Assembly (NCBI GenBank): GCA_021775095.1
Contig: JAJFII010000106.1
Location: forward strand, 1 to 35,435
Length of the DNA stretch: 35,435 nucleotides
Source: Rhodospirillales bacterium
GTDB taxonomy: Bacteria; Pseudomonadota; Alphaproteobacteria; Rhodospirillales; Casp-alpha2
Reading direction: 5' to 3'
Shown here: positions 8,316-17,767 of the stretch, one piece after another
How positions within the stretch are numbered: the stretch's first letter is position 1
Layout of the letters: each line of letters begins with the position of its first letter
The notes under the pieces: model-generated
Told to the model about the DNA's origin: nothing
Seen by the model: only the letters and a program-made list of their open reading frames with translations
The model's database searches: none
Translations under genes and position numbers: made by a program

Positions 8316-8552
8316 TCAACCCTGGGAAGTCGATCCGCCAAATAAACCGAGGACAAAAGCCACGTGGATGGCCAGCATACTGCCCCACCCAACCAGCGGA
8401 AAAACAAACCAAAGGGTTTCGGAATACACAAACAAGTTAACCGGAACCAAAACAACCATCGCCGCAAAATAGGCAAGCAAATGCCAGGCGAATCCCCGCA
8501 GGCGGTTTTGTGCAGGCTCGGTTTGAGACTGGTTTTTTTTTGTTTCAGTCAT
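8316..8552 (-). CDS. Small membrane protein of the pcc locus (2TM-like), possibly frameshifted at its 3' end
   Basis: The 78-residue product starts at ATG 8552. It has a charged, glutamine-rich head (MTETKKNQSQTEP) and two hydrophobic segments (about residues 24-44 and 48-70) separated by a short SETLW loop, like small 2TM-domain proteins. Function unknown; its place between pccB and pccA suggests co-transcription. The frame stops at 8316 just after GGSTSQG. The neighbouring frame continues without a break as LIGVWIAIWIIWQRADKT and so on to a TGA at 8251, which looks like another membrane segment. One lost G in the CAGGG run would explain this. As it stands the short form is intact and may be the real protein. 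Confidence 0.6.
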   Translation of the reverse strand: MTETKKNQSQTEPAQNRLRGFAWHLLAYFAAMVVLVPVNLFVYSETLWFVFPLVGWGSMLAIHVAFVLGLFGGSTSQG

Positions 8553-8616
8553 CGCTCATTTATTCTCCGGCACGGTTCAATCGGGTCGATTTTAACTGCC
8601 GCAGGAGCACCTGGGG

Positions 8617-10149
8617 TTAAAGGGGAATATTTCCATGTTTGCGCCAGGGGTTTTCGAGTTTTTTATCGCGCAGCATCCGCAAGGAGCGGCTGACGCGGGC
8701 GCGGGTATTATGCGGCATGATGACGTCATCTATAAACCCACGATGCCCCGCTATGAAGGGGTTCGCGAATTGTTTGCGGTATTCTTCTGTCCGGTTTTCG
8801 ATCTTTTCCGCATCTCCAATATCCTGGCGGAATATTATCTCAACGGCGCCTTTTGATCCCATGACCGCGATTTCGGCCGACGGCCAGGCATAATTAACGT
8901 CACCACGCAGGTGGGTAGAGCTCATCACATCATAGGCCCCGCCATAAGCTTTGCGGGTAATCACTGTCACTTTTGGGACTGTTGCCTCGGCATAGGCATA
9001 AAGCAACTTAGCACCGTGTTTGATGATGCCACTGTATTCCTGCGCTGTGCCCGGCAAAAAACCGGGGACATCGACCAGGGTGATCAACGGGATATTAAAA
9101 CAATCACAATATCGAACAAACCGGGCGGCTTTTATACTCGAGGAAATATCCAGGCAGCCGGCCAGAACCAGAGGCTGGTTGGCGACGATGCCAACCGTCG
9201 ACCCTTCAATCCGTCCGAAACCGGTAATAATGTTGCCGGCATAGTCCGGTTGCAATTGAAAAAAATCTCCCTCATCCAGCAGTTTCGTAATCAACTCCAT
9301 CATGTCGTAGGGTTTGTTGGGGTTGTCTGGAATCAGGGTATCAAGAGAGGGCTCTGCACGATTGTGGGGGTCCGTTGTCGGCCGCAGAGGTGGTTTTTGC
9401 CGATTGTTGGCTGGCATAAAGTCGATAAAACGTCGCAATTGCAACAGGGCGTCGACATCATCCTCAAAGGCTTTGTCGGCGACCCCCGACGTTTGTGTGT
9501 GGGTCGTCGCGCCGCCCAATTCCTCGTGGGTAACTTCCTCATGGGTAACCGTTTTAACAACATCAGGTCCAGTAACGAACATGTAACTGGAATCCTTCAC
9601 CATGAAAATAAAATCCGTCATTGCCGGCGAATAAACCGCACCTCCGGCACACGGCCCCATGATCATGGACACCTGAGGTATCACCCCAGACGCCATCACA
9701 TTGCGTTGAAAAACCTCCGCATATCCGGCAAGCGAAGCAATGCCTTCCTGAATGCGCGCCCCGCCCGAGTCGTTAAGACCGACAACTGGAGCCCCTACTT
9801 TCATCGCCTGGTCCATTATTTTACATATTTTTTCAGCGTGGCTTTCTGACAGAGAGCCGCCAAAAACTGTAAAATCCTGGGAAAACACAAAAACCAATCG
9901 ACCATTTACCGTACCAAACCCGGTTACCACGCCATCACCGGCAATGGTCTGCTGATCCATGCCAAAATCTGAGCTGCGATGCTCAACAAACATATCGCGC
10001 TCTTCAAAACTATCGGGGTCCAAAAACAAATCAATCCGTTCACGCGCCGTTAATTTGCCTTTGGCGTGTTGATTCTCGATTCGACGCGCACCACCGCCCT
10101 GTCGGGCCTGCTCACGTTTTTGTTCCAGTTGATTGATGATGTCATGCAT
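8617..10149 (-). CDS. pccB: Propionyl-CoA carboxylase carboxyltransferase beta subunit
   Basis: PccB transfers the carboxyl group from biotin on PccA to propionyl-CoA in the cytoplasm, feeding the methylmalonyl-CoA route. The 510-residue length and both crotonase-fold halves are typical. The N-terminal half has [18 protein letters not shown] (about 30-47) and [11 protein letters not shown]. The C-terminal half has [14 protein letters not shown] and [14 protein letters not shown], matching the acyl-CoA carboxyltransferase oxyanion-loop regions. The start ATG at 10149 has GGGAG seven bases upstream. Downstream come the small membrane gene, the repeat element and pccA. It is divergent from the response regulator at 10355. 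Confidence 0.96.
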   Translation of the reverse strand: MHDIINQLEQKREQARQGGGARRIENQHAKGKLTARERIDLFLDPDSFEERDMFVEHRSSDFGMDQQTIAGDGVVTGFGTVNGRLVFVFSQDFTVFGGSLSESHAEKICKIMDQAMKVGAPVVGLNDSGGARIQEGIASLAGYAEVFQRNVMASGVIPQVSMIMGPCAGGAVYSPAMTDFIFMVKDSSYMFVTGPDVVKTVTHEEVTHEELGGATTHTQTSGVADKAFEDDVDALLQLRRFIDFMPANNRQKPPLRPTTDPHNRAEPSLDTLIPDNPNKPYDMMELITKLLDEGDFFQLQPDYAGNIITGFGRIEGSTVGIVANQPLVLAGCLDISSSIKAARFVRYCDCFNIPLITLVDVPGFLPGTAQEYSGIIKHGAKLLYAYAEATVPKVTVITRKAYGGAYDVMSSTHLRGDVNYAWPSAEIAVMGSKGAVEIIFRQDIGDAEKIENRTEEYRKQFANPFIAGHRGFIDDVIMPHNTRARVSRSLRMLRDKKLENPWRKHGNIPL

Positions 10150-10354
10150 GACTGATCTCCCACCGATAGGCCCACTCAGTAAAAACCGTTCAGAAGATGT
10201 AAGCCATGCTTCAGGACACCACCAGCAAATTTACCTTTATTGCGTGCCCGCTTGTTCACCAAAAGTAATTAAATCTTAAATTCTATTGTTCAGGTTAGCG
10301 TCAGTATTTTTTATTAGAGTCATGTCCTGAGAAACGGGTGTAAACAGACAAACA
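10150..10354. other. Divergent intergenic region between pccB and the response regulator gene
   Basis: This is about 205 AT-rich bases that must hold the promoters for both divergent genes. I could not single out convincing -35/-10 pairs, and no clean operator palindrome stands out. It holds no credible gene. Confidence 0.5.
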
Positions 10355-10912
10355 ATGGCAAATTACAACATTAAAAACCTGAAGATACTGGTTGTCGAAC
10401 AAAACAGTTTGTCAGCTGCGGCCCTTATTAAAATGCTTCACGAGTTGGGCGTTAGAGAGGTCTTTGCAGCGGCATCTGTTGATGACGGCTTTAAGATATT
10501 CAAAAATCAGCAATTGGATTTGGTTTTTAGTGACTGGTCTCCGGGAGTTGACGGAATTCGCTTTCTCGATATGGTCAGAAACGACCGTATGAAAACAAAC
10601 CCTTTTATTCCGGTGATCATTTTGTCGGCCTATTCCGACACCAAACAACTGACCCAAGCAATAAACGCCGGCATTAATAATTTCCTGAGCAAACCGTTGT
10701 CGGCCAGAGGCATTTATAAACAAATCAAAAGAACCATCGAAATCCCTAACTTTTTTGTCCGCTCGGGGCACTATTTTGGCCCCTGCCGCCGCCATATGAC
10801 GACAAATTATCGCTCATCCGCAGCTTTTGAAGGTCAGGAACGACGGGTCCGAACCATCCCCATGGGCGATGAATCCTTGACCTACGGTTCTGTCGGTCAC
10901 CTCTCCCATTAG
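10355..10912 (+). CDS. Single-domain CheY-like response regulator with an atypical acidic pocket
   Basis: This is the only plus-strand gene in the window. The 185-residue product has one receiver domain (about residues 8-128). The phosphoacceptor is Asp60 (in VFSDWSPG), the switch Ser91, and the conserved lysine Lys113 (LSKP). The usual acidic pair is Glu15-Gln16 (VVEQN), with glutamine where most receivers have aspartate, which could weaken Mg2+ binding and phosphorylation. No output domain follows. The tail has FGPCRR and FEGQERR motifs, which I associate with alphaproteobacterial single-domain receivers. No kinase is adjacent on this strand, and its partner is unknown. It converges on the ATP12 gene with only 16 bases between stops. 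Confidence 0.88.
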   Translation: MANYNIKNLKILVVEQNSLSAAALIKMLHELGVREVFAAASVDDGFKIFKNQQLDLVFSDWSPGVDGIRFLDMVRNDRMKTNPFIPVIILSAYSDTKQLTQAINAGINNFLSKPLSARGIYKQIKRTIEIPNFFVRSGHYFGPCRRHMTTNYRSSAAFEGQERRVRTIPMGDESLTYGSVGHLSH

Positions 10913-10928
10913 TCCACCCGTTGGGCGC

Positions 10929-11636
10929 TTACATCAGCGCATTGATGAAACGGACGGCCGACTGAATATCATACTCCAGATTTTTTCTGCGCTCAGCCGC
11001 TTCGTGATCCTCGCCCCATTTATCGGCTTGCCAATCGTCATCCAATTGGCAAGCTAAAAACACCTGCTCTCCAGTCAGGTGGCCATTAGAGCAGGCAACG
11101 GCAAGCACCAGAGACCCTGTCAATTGCGTCAGTTCGCCTAAACCGGCCAACGGATAATCGTCATAAACGGCGACCATTTCGGTCAATTTACGGAGCGCTG
11201 TTGCCGGCTGCTGCACATGGACAATTCCTTGAGTAACCTTCAGGACAATGCCATGGGTACTTTCCAGCCAATCCAATGTGGGTTGCCAGGAAGCCTCCTG
11301 GTGGGCGACCAGATCATCCGGTTCGGTGGAACGATAACACAGCAAGTCGCTCTGCCCATACCGTGCGATCTGTTCGATAACCCGTTGGCGAACCGGTGCC
11401 ACCTTATCAACCGCTGTACAAGCAAGTCGCATCAGCGGCATGGTCAGCGGATTGATTTCGTCGCCCTGGTTGGACCATTCGCTGGCAACGGCGTTTGCCA
11501 AAGGCAGCGTCGGCAGCAGGATCGGACTGCCTTCCGGCGTGCGGAGCGGCCGATCGTCCAGTCTTACTCCGTAATCGTCGCCTTCACGAACGACCTGTGC
11601 GGATTTAAAGAACCTTTGAACTTTTTTAATACCCAT
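10929..11636 (-). CDS. ATP12-family F1-ATPase assembly chaperone
   Basis: Proteins of this family act in mitochondria as chaperones for the F1 alpha subunit. The bacterial homologues occur mainly in alphaproteobacteria and are presumed to do the same. The 235-residue product has the family's opening (KKVQRFFKSAQV then LDDRPLRTPEG, about residues 4-36), the centre RYGQSDLLCYR, and the C-terminal WGEDHEAAERR. It starts at ATG 11636, about 34 bases after the AsmA stop, with no strong ribosome site. It is probably the last gene of the cluster that starts upstream with the HAD phosphatase. Confidence 0.9.
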   Translation of the reverse strand: MGIKKVQRFFKSAQVVREGDDYGVRLDDRPLRTPEGSPILLPTLPLANAVASEWSNQGDEINPLTMPLMRLACTAVDKVAPVRQRVIEQIARYGQSDLLCYRSTEPDDLVAHQEASWQPTLDWLESTHGIVLKVTQGIVHVQQPATALRKLTEMVAVYDDYPLAGLGELTQLTGSLVLAVACSNGHLTGEQVFLACQLDDDWQADKWGEDHEAAERRKNLEYDIQSAVRFINALM

Positions 11637-11670
11637 TGCTGCAGGCTCGACCTAATCGTGAACCGATTCT

Positions 11671-13776
11671 CTAGTTTCCAAACAGGCTTTTCAGGCCGGA
11701 ACCAATGCCTTTTGTAATCCCTTCAACTGGGTTATCTGATTTGGCAGGGGCTGGTTTCGACGTATCAGGCTTAGGGGTTTCCTCAGCAGATGCCTTTTGC
11801 GGTTCTCCGGGTACAATTTTTTTGCCTGCCAGGGCCGGGGTACAATAGTCGGCATTGTCAATTTTTTTGGTTACCGATCCGACAACTTTTTCAGCGAGAA
11901 CCGAAAGTCCCAGGGTTGCGATCGCAGCCCCAGTGCGTGCTGCACCAGCAACCACATTGCCGGCCATGGCGGCCTTATCAATTGTCCATACCGGTGCCGC
12001 CAGGGTGCCACTGACGTCAATCGGCACCATCGCCGCAGAAGCAACACTGGCTTTTTTTGCGCGCGGATCAATCCTTAGTTTTGGCGTCTCGTCTTGCAGG
12101 TTGACGGTGCCCGTACCAATAACTGAAAAACCGCCAGTCTCGATGACCAAGGCTCTGGTATCAGCCCTGCCGCCCTTGATGTCAAAATGAATGACCGCAC
12201 ATATAAGTTTTTTGTCATCCTTGCTATCGAAAACATTCAACAAGTCCGTCGAAACAATATTGAGGGTACCACTTTTAATTTGCCCGTCTATGGCTTGAAT
12301 ACGGGTTTCCCCGTTTAAGCCCGCCATTAATGCCCTGACTGATCCGCCTTGGCCGCTCACATCGATATCCAGATCAACTTTTCCGGTCGCAATATCATCC
12401 ATGCCCTGGGATTTTAAAGCGGCACCGTAATCCAGTTGTTTAACCCCTAAAACGGCCTTAAGCGATGGTTGACCGGTGGCACTGTCCAGGGCCAGGCTGC
12501 CAGAAACTTTACCGCCAAAAACTTCGGCTGCAAGCGGCGCAACATTTAGTTTGCCATTCTGCAGGGACAGGGCAAGAGATGTATTAGAGACTTCAATTCC
12601 CTGGGCAGTTATTTTCTTAACCTCCAGTTTCACCTTGGCATTAACAGCCTTTAAACCGTCCAAAGGCAAAGGATCATTGGGAAACAGGCGACCGTCATTA
12701 ATTTTTTGGGCGGGTTGCGAAGAAACTGCCGCATCTCCCGGAGGCAACAATTTATCAATATTAATCGAATCCGACGCCAGAGCCACGTCGACCGAAGGTA
12801 CCGAACCGCCCAAATCCGCCCTAATGCGACCCGTCAACACCGTATCATCGAGCTTAATAAACAAATCGTCCAGGGTTAGTGACGTCGCCTGATAAGCAAT
12901 TTTAGAACCTAGGGAGTAGGCGTTGATTGGTGGAAGCACTATTTCGGCCAATTGTGGGACCACGACCGCGGCAGCGGCTAAAGTATCGGTCAGTTTTGCA
13001 CCGGACAGGGAAAACGACAGGTCGGCGGCAGGACGTCTGTCAACCAGTCCCGCTTTACCCTCAAGTGCGATTTCCACCGCCAACGCGGATATGTCCAGCT
13101 TCAGTGGGAATAAACCCCCACCGACCAGGGCTCTTATTGTCCCTACGGTGCCGGCAACCTTCAGTGCCTGACCGTTAATATCCGCATTCAAATCGATCCC
13201 CAAGGGGGCATCGGGGCTGTCTGCCCGCAAGTCGATATTCTGGATGATCAGGTTCTGTGTTTGGCCGGTCACTCCATCCCTATAGGCAATTTTAACGTCG
13301 CGTACGGAAACCAACCGAACAACCGGAATGACACCGTCGTCAGCATCCGATCCGTCGGGCTTTTCATCCGGCTTTGCTGCCCCGTCAAGGATCCAGTTGC
13401 CCTTACCGTTTACGTCGGTTTCCGCTAACAGGTCAACGCCTTGTAAAACGACTCTGTTGACATCAATGGTTCCCGACAGCAACGGCATCAGAGATACTTC
13501 GGCGGCAAATTTTTCGACGGAAATCATGTCTTTGCGTGATCCCCAATCGGCATTAGATAATTGTACCCCTTCGACGGCAATTTTCGGATTCAATGAAATT
13601 TCCAGGTTCAGTTCTCCGGCAATAATTAGATCCCGGCCGGTCGCTTCTTTCACCTGCTCTGCAATCAGGTCCTTGTATTCGTTAAAATCCAAAGATTTTA
13701 AGATCGCGACACCAGCAACAACCACGCCTATGACCAATACGACAAGGACAGAAAGTATCTTAAATCCGGTTTTCAT
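11671..13776 (-). CDS. AsmA-family envelope protein
   Basis: AsmA-like proteins are long, beta-rich, inner-membrane-anchored proteins linked to outer-membrane biogenesis and lipid transport between membranes. The 701-residue product has an N-terminal membrane helix (about 6-28). Next comes the AsmA start region (FNEYKDLIAEQVKEATGRDL), then repetitive beta-strand blocks. A C-terminal AsmA domain (about 430-600) contains GLNGETRIQAIDG and DIKGGRADTRALVIETG. The last 50 residues are lysine, proline and serine rich. ATG at 13776 overlaps the HAD gene stop by one base (TAATG), with GGAG in the end of the HAD gene, indicating coupled translation. Confidence 0.9.
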   Translation of the reverse strand: MKTGFKILSVLVVLVIGVVVAGVAILKSLDFNEYKDLIAEQVKEATGRDLIIAGELNLEISLNPKIAVEGVQLSNADWGSRKDMISVEKFAAEVSLMPLLSGTIDVNRVVLQGVDLLAETDVNGKGNWILDGAAKPDEKPDGSDADDGVIPVVRLVSVRDVKIAYRDGVTGQTQNLIIQNIDLRADSPDAPLGIDLNADINGQALKVAGTVGTIRALVGGGLFPLKLDISALAVEIALEGKAGLVDRRPAADLSFSLSGAKLTDTLAAAAVVVPQLAEIVLPPINAYSLGSKIAYQATSLTLDDLFIKLDDTVLTGRIRADLGGSVPSVDVALASDSINIDKLLPPGDAAVSSQPAQKINDGRLFPNDPLPLDGLKAVNAKVKLEVKKITAQGIEVSNTSLALSLQNGKLNVAPLAAEVFGGKVSGSLALDSATGQPSLKAVLGVKQLDYGAALKSQGMDDIATGKVDLDIDVSGQGGSVRALMAGLNGETRIQAIDGQIKSGTLNIVSTDLLNVFDSKDDKKLICAVIHFDIKGGRADTRALVIETGGFSVIGTGTVNLQDETPKLRIDPRAKKASVASAAMVPIDVSGTLAAPVWTIDKAAMAGNVVAGAARTGAAIATLGLSVLAEKVVGSVTKKIDNADYCTPALAGKKIVPGEPQKASAEETPKPDTSKPAPAKSDNPVEGITKGIGSGLKSLFGN

Positions 13777-14453
13777 TATTTGTTCTCCGATTTCTGAGTA
13801 AGGGCCGATTTTAGGTCCTCAAACCTGTTGATCACACATTCAGCACCACAGGCCATCAACTCGCTGGCGTCATGATAGCCCCAATTCACTCCGATCGCAC
13901 GCACACCGGCATTGCGTGACATATCCATATCAAACGTTGTGTCACCGATCATTACCGCATTCGCCTTGTCGACATCGGCTTCATCGAGCGCTGCCAAAAG
14001 CATATCCGGATAGGGTTTGCCGCAGGCAACCTTGTCCGATGTCTGCAGGGTCACGAACTTTTCATATATCCCGTAGTGGTTCAAGGTGGCGACCAGGCCC
14101 GCGTAGGACTTTCCCGTGGCCACTCCCAACAACCAACCCGCCGCCGACAAGTCTTCAATGACCTCGAGGGTTCCGGGATATAGAGGTTCCTCAAGAGTTT
14201 GGCTTTTTCTCATTTTTTGCCACTCATTGGAATAGGCCGCACGCAGACCCTCAACCAGCTCTGGTGAGGCCGTTGGCGCAAGTTGGGAAATGGCACCCGC
14301 CAACGGCAACCCGACAATCCGCCGTACGTCCTCACGGCCAGGCACCGGCAAACCGAAGTTGTTAAACGCGACTTCCATAGAGCGAAATATGGCATGCTGA
14401 GAATCAACAAGCGTCCCGTCACAATCAAAAACTACCAATCCCAATGCCTTCAC
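13776..14453 (-). CDS. HAD-superfamily hydrolase, phosphoglycolate phosphatase-like
   Basis: This is a cytoplasmic phosphatase of the HAD-IA type. Motif I is FDCDGTLVDS with the nucleophile Asp10 and the acid Asp12. A helical cap follows, then motif II in the VATGKS region and motif III/IV around MIGDTTFDMDMSRNAG. I use the GTG at 14453 because it gives the standard MKALGLVVFDCDG beginning (225 residues); a GTG at 14492 would add 13 residues and neither has a strong ribosome site. It overlaps the AsmA gene start. Substrate is unproven: phosphoglycolate, pyrophosphate or another small phosphate are all possible. Confidence 0.88.
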   Translation of the reverse strand: MKALGLVVFDCDGTLVDSQHAIFRSMEVAFNNFGLPVPGREDVRRIVGLPLAGAISQLAPTASPELVEGLRAAYSNEWQKMRKSQTLEEPLYPGTLEVIEDLSAAGWLLGVATGKSYAGLVATLNHYGIYEKFVTLQTSDKVACGKPYPDMLLAALDEADVDKANAVMIGDTTFDMDMSRNAGVRAIGVNWGYHDASELMACGAECVINRFEDLKSALTQKSENK

Positions 14454-14573
14454 CTTCGCAATAAATACTGACCTGAACCTTACCGTTTGCACTTCGGTTT
14501 AACCGCAAATTACAGGGCGGTCACGAAAAACTGTCATAGGGGAGGATGAGACGCCCAGGCGCAACCGGTCCAG

Positions 14574-16034
14574 CTACAGGTTGTTCTTCTTTGCCAGGGC
14601 GAATTCAAGGCGGCAAACGGTCCCACCGCCCTCTTTATCTTCAATATTCAATTGTGTCCCATGCGCTTCCGCAATCCGTTGTACAATGGACAGGCCCAGC
14701 CCCCGATTGGGCCCTCGGCGATCAAACCGAATTTGCGGATTTTCAAGTCCCTCTTTTACGCTTTCAGGAATTCCCGGACCTACGTCTATAACCTGGAGTG
14801 CACCGGTTTTATCGACTTCGACAATGATATCCGTATCTTTCGGAACATATTGAATGGCATTCTCCACTAAATTCCTAAAGGCAATGACTATCGGTTCTTT
14901 CAGACCACTCACCCAAACGGGATGATCAGCACCCTTCAGTTCCAAATGTCGGCCGGAGCGAATGGCATTCAACGCCAGGTCAGAGACAACGTCCTGGGCA
15001 ACCCGCGAAAGGTCAACCCGATCATAAACGGCGACTTCGGTATTTTCCCATTTTGTCGCATCCAGGAGTTGCTCGACGGACCGGGACATGGCACCCAGGT
15101 CCTGGCGCAGGGAGGCAGCGGTCTTTTTGTCCTCCATATTGTCAATATTCGCACTCAAGACTGCCAGCGGCGTACGCAGGTCATGACCTACGTTCATGGC
15201 GAAGATCCGGTTGCGTTCGGCACTTTTCCGCAGGGCATCTTCGACAAGTTTTAATTCCGTAATATCCGTTGAAAAGGTCGCCGTACTCCCGTCGTCCAAT
15301 TTTATTTCGGCAATTTGCAGGACCAATCCATCCTGACGGCGAATTTCAAAGGTCCCATGCGGATTGCGATGCAGATACAGACGGTAGGTGATCCATTCGT
15401 CTTCTTTACCATCGGCATCCGGAACCAGACCCAAATCAACAATCCGACGCACATGGGCTTCGAAAGTTGAACCCATAATCGCCTCGCCTTCGGTGATCTG
15501 GTTCAACTTGCGAAAAGTTCGATTGGCGGCAACAAAACGCCCGTTGCTATCGGTCATAAAAAAGAAACCCGGGTAGTTTTCCATGGCATACCCAAGTTTT
15601 TCGGATGCCTCGCGGTTGGCTTTATCTGACGTGATATCTCTCGATATGCCACGGATTCCAGAAAAATCACCTATTAGCGGATCATAAACGGGTACGCCAC
15701 TGATAATAATATGGCGGACCTTTCCGTCGCGATTTTCGCCTTCGAACGCCAGATCGCGAAAGGGCCGGGTAAAGTCAGGATGAATGGTTTGCCCGAGCGG
15801 CGACCGGAAAACACCAAATTGAGTGATTTTTTTACCCAGTGCCTCTTCAACCGTTATCCCTAAACTCTGATAGATTTTCTCCGACACATAAGTCAGACGA
15901 AATTCGGAATCAGTTTCCCAAACCCAGTCAGAGATCAGGCGCGTCAAATCACTGAGCATCTCCCGATACTCATTGACGGCAACCAGAGGATCGTTACTTT
16001 TGATCCTCCAGGCGGATACAGAATTATTATCCAT
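14574..16034 (-). CDS. Soluble PAS-domain sensor histidine kinase
   Basis: The 486-residue protein has no membrane segment, so it should sense an internal signal. It has two PAS domains (about 25-140 and 145-260). A HisKA dimerisation domain has phospho-accepting His284 in VGHDLRTPL. The HATPase domain has an N box (NLVENAIQYV near 388), a G1 box (DVGPGIP) and a G2 box (RGLGLSIV). The PAS ligand cannot be told from sequence. The ATG at 16034 lies 24 bases after the response regulator gene, so the two form a cognate pair. It sits among housekeeping genes with no obvious functional link. Confidence 0.93.
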   Translation of the reverse strand: MDNNSVSAWRIKSNDPLVAVNEYREMLSDLTRLISDWVWETDSEFRLTYVSEKIYQSLGITVEEALGKKITQFGVFRSPLGQTIHPDFTRPFRDLAFEGENRDGKVRHIIISGVPVYDPLIGDFSGIRGISRDITSDKANREASEKLGYAMENYPGFFFMTDSNGRFVAANRTFRKLNQITEGEAIMGSTFEAHVRRIVDLGLVPDADGKEDEWITYRLYLHRNPHGTFEIRRQDGLVLQIAEIKLDDGSTATFSTDITELKLVEDALRKSAERNRIFAMNVGHDLRTPLAVLSANIDNMEDKKTAASLRQDLGAMSRSVEQLLDATKWENTEVAVYDRVDLSRVAQDVVSDLALNAIRSGRHLELKGADHPVWVSGLKEPIVIAFRNLVENAIQYVPKDTDIIVEVDKTGALQVIDVGPGIPESVKEGLENPQIRFDRRGPNRGLGLSIVQRIAEAHGTQLNIEDKEGGGTVCRLEFALAKKNNL

Positions 16035-16058
16035 TACCAGTATTCACCTCAACGCCGA

Positions 16059-16751
16059 TCACACTAAGCCATTATTTTCTTCATCGACCGCCAACAAATA
16101 ACCGACTCCGCGAATGGTGTGAACTGCGCAGTCCGCGTGCGACGCCGTCAGCCGCTTTCGCAAGCGCGATACATGGACTTCAACGGAATTGGACGAAACT
16201 TCTTCGTCAAACCCATAAATTTTATCTTCGATGACGTCCTTGGGCACAACCCGGCCGGCGCGCCGCATAAGATGCTCCAATACACCCATTTCCCGCCGCG
16301 ATATGGTAATGGCCTTATTTTGAATTCTGACTTCTCGGGCCGACGTATCAAAGGCGATATTTCCGACCTCAATGACTGTACCCAGCGTCCCCCCCGGGCG
16401 CCGTAACAGCGCGCGAATTCGAGCGATCAATTCCTGCATTTCGAAGGGTTTTAACAGATAATCGTCGCCGCCTGAATTGAGGCCTTTGACACGGTCATCA
16501 ACGCCATCACGTGCCGTTAGAATGAGAACAGGTGTGCTGTTTCCCTGGTCACGCCAGGCTTTCAATAACGTCAACCCATCGGCATCCGGCAATCCCAGAT
16601 CCAGGATAACCGTATCATAAGATACGGCGGCAAAGGCCGCGTCCGCGTTGGCTGCCGTGGTTACCGCATCGACGGTAAATCCCTCGCGCTCCAGTCCATT
16701 TTTAACAAATTCCGCAAAACGCTCATGATCTTCCACCAAAAGTAGTCTCAT
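16059..16751 (-). CDS. OmpR-family DNA-binding response regulator
   Basis: The 230-residue product has a receiver domain (1-115) with acidic pair Glu7-Asp8, phosphoacceptor Asp51, switch Thr79 and Lys101. A winged-helix DNA-binding domain (about 130-225) ends in VEVHVSRLRKRL and TIRGVGYLL. I chose ATG at 16751, which gives the canonical MRLLLVEDHE start with AAGG upstream. A GTG at 16769 would add six residues. It precedes its presumed kinase and follows the pseudouridine synthase. The target genes are unknown; no obvious repeat sites were seen nearby. Confidence 0.94.
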   Translation of the reverse strand: MRLLLVEDHERFAEFVKNGLEREGFTVDAVTTAANADAAFAAVSYDTVILDLGLPDADGLTLLKAWRDQGNSTPVLILTARDGVDDRVKGLNSGGDDYLLKPFEMQELIARIRALLRRPGGTLGTVIEVGNIAFDTSAREVRIQNKAITISRREMGVLEHLMRRAGRVVPKDVIEDKIYGFDEEVSSNSVEVHVSRLRKRLTASHADCAVHTIRGVGYLLAVDEENNGLV

Positions 16752-16777
16752 AGACGATACCTTAATCACTCAACAGA

Positions 16778-17767
16778 TTATTCTGTTTCAAGAATCCAAT
16801 CATACTCTGGTTGCACCTGAAACCCAAGGAAACGACAACTTTCAGAAAAATGCGTCGGCTCAGACGCATAAATTTCGAGCCGGCCGCCGGCCAAATTCGG
16901 AACCTGTATACCGCGCGCGTGCAGATGCATCTTTTTGCTGTATTGCAACCCATCAATGTGGGCGTCCGCGCCGCCATATTTACCGTCACCTAATATCGGT
17001 GTACCAAGACCCTCAAAAGCGTGGATGCGAATTTGGTGGGTTCGTCCGGTAACCGGTTGAAAGGCGATCCACGAAATTTTTTGACCAGCGGTTTCGAGGA
17101 TTCGATAGGCAGTCCTGGCGAATTTTCCTTCGTCGTGGTCCACCACCATTCGTTCACCGCCCGCACCCAACTGCTTGGACAGCGGCAGTGTGATCATTCC
17201 TTCACGGGGTCGTGGCGTGCCGACGACCAACGCCCAATACAGTTTTTGTGCTTCTTTGCTTTTGAAGGCGTCCGCATACCAGGTTGCGGCCTTTCTGGAG
17301 CGCGCAATCAGCAGGGTTCCACTGGTATCCTTATCCAGTCGATGCACAAGGCGTGGTCGTTCATCCCTGTCGAACTGCAACGCCCCCAATAGTCCATCCA
17401 CATGTTTTTTTGTTCCGCTGCCCCCCTGGGCCGCCAGACCTGCCGGTTTATTAATGACAATCAAATGATCATCCTGATGCAGGATCCAGCTGCGAACCTC
17501 CTGCACTTGCGTTTCTGTTATTTGTTGTTTTATCCGCGCCGGTGGTTGCCAGCCGGGACCGTCGTCGATCGGTGGTACGCGAACGATTTGTGCGGTTTCC
17601 ATGCGGGTATTGGATTTTGCCCGACCGCCATCGACACGAATTTGACCGGTTCGCAGCAATTTTTGTAATTTGCCATGACCTAGGTGGGGGAATCTGACTT
17701 TAAACCAGCGGTCCAGACGCATTCCGTCCTCCGCTGGCGATACTTCAAGGTTTTGGACCTGATTCAT
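16778..17767 (-). CDS. RluC/RluD-type 23S rRNA pseudouridine synthase
   Basis: This enzyme isomerises specific uridines in 23S rRNA. The 329-residue protein has an N-terminal S4-like RNA-binding domain (about 14-70) and a catalytic domain with HRLDKDTSG, where Asp145 is the nucleophile, followed by PVTGRTHQIRIH. RluC specificity (uridines 955, 2504, 2580 in E. coli numbering) is likely from overall architecture but not certain. The ATG at 17767 overlaps the crcB stop as ATGA, so translation is coupled. An upstream in-frame extension to 18064 only shadows crcB. Confidence 0.93.
   Translation of the reverse strand: MNQVQNLEVSPAEDGMRLDRWFKVRFPHLGHGKLQKLLRTGQIRVDGGRAKSNTRMETAQIVRVPPIDDGPGWQPPARIKQQITETQVQEVRSWILHQDDHLIVINKPAGLAAQGGSGTKKHVDGLLGALQFDRDERPRLVHRLDKDTSGTLLIARSRKAATWYADAFKSKEAQKLYWALVVGTPRPREGMITLPLSKQLGAGGERMVVDHDEGKFARTAYRILETAGQKISWIAFQPVTGRTHQIRIHAFEGLGTPILGDGKYGGADAHIDGLQYSKKMHLHARGIQVPNLAGGRLEIYASEPTHFSESCRFLGFQVQPEYDWILETE

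Noticed and set aside
8911-9849. Plus-strand open frame of about 310 codons
   Set aside because: It lies wholly antisense to pccB, whose motifs are unmistakable.
10150-10354. A GCAAA...TTGC imperfect palindrome as a possible propionate-regulator operator
   Set aside because: The inverted match is only about four bases per arm and does not fit the site I recall for short-chain-fatty-acid regulators.
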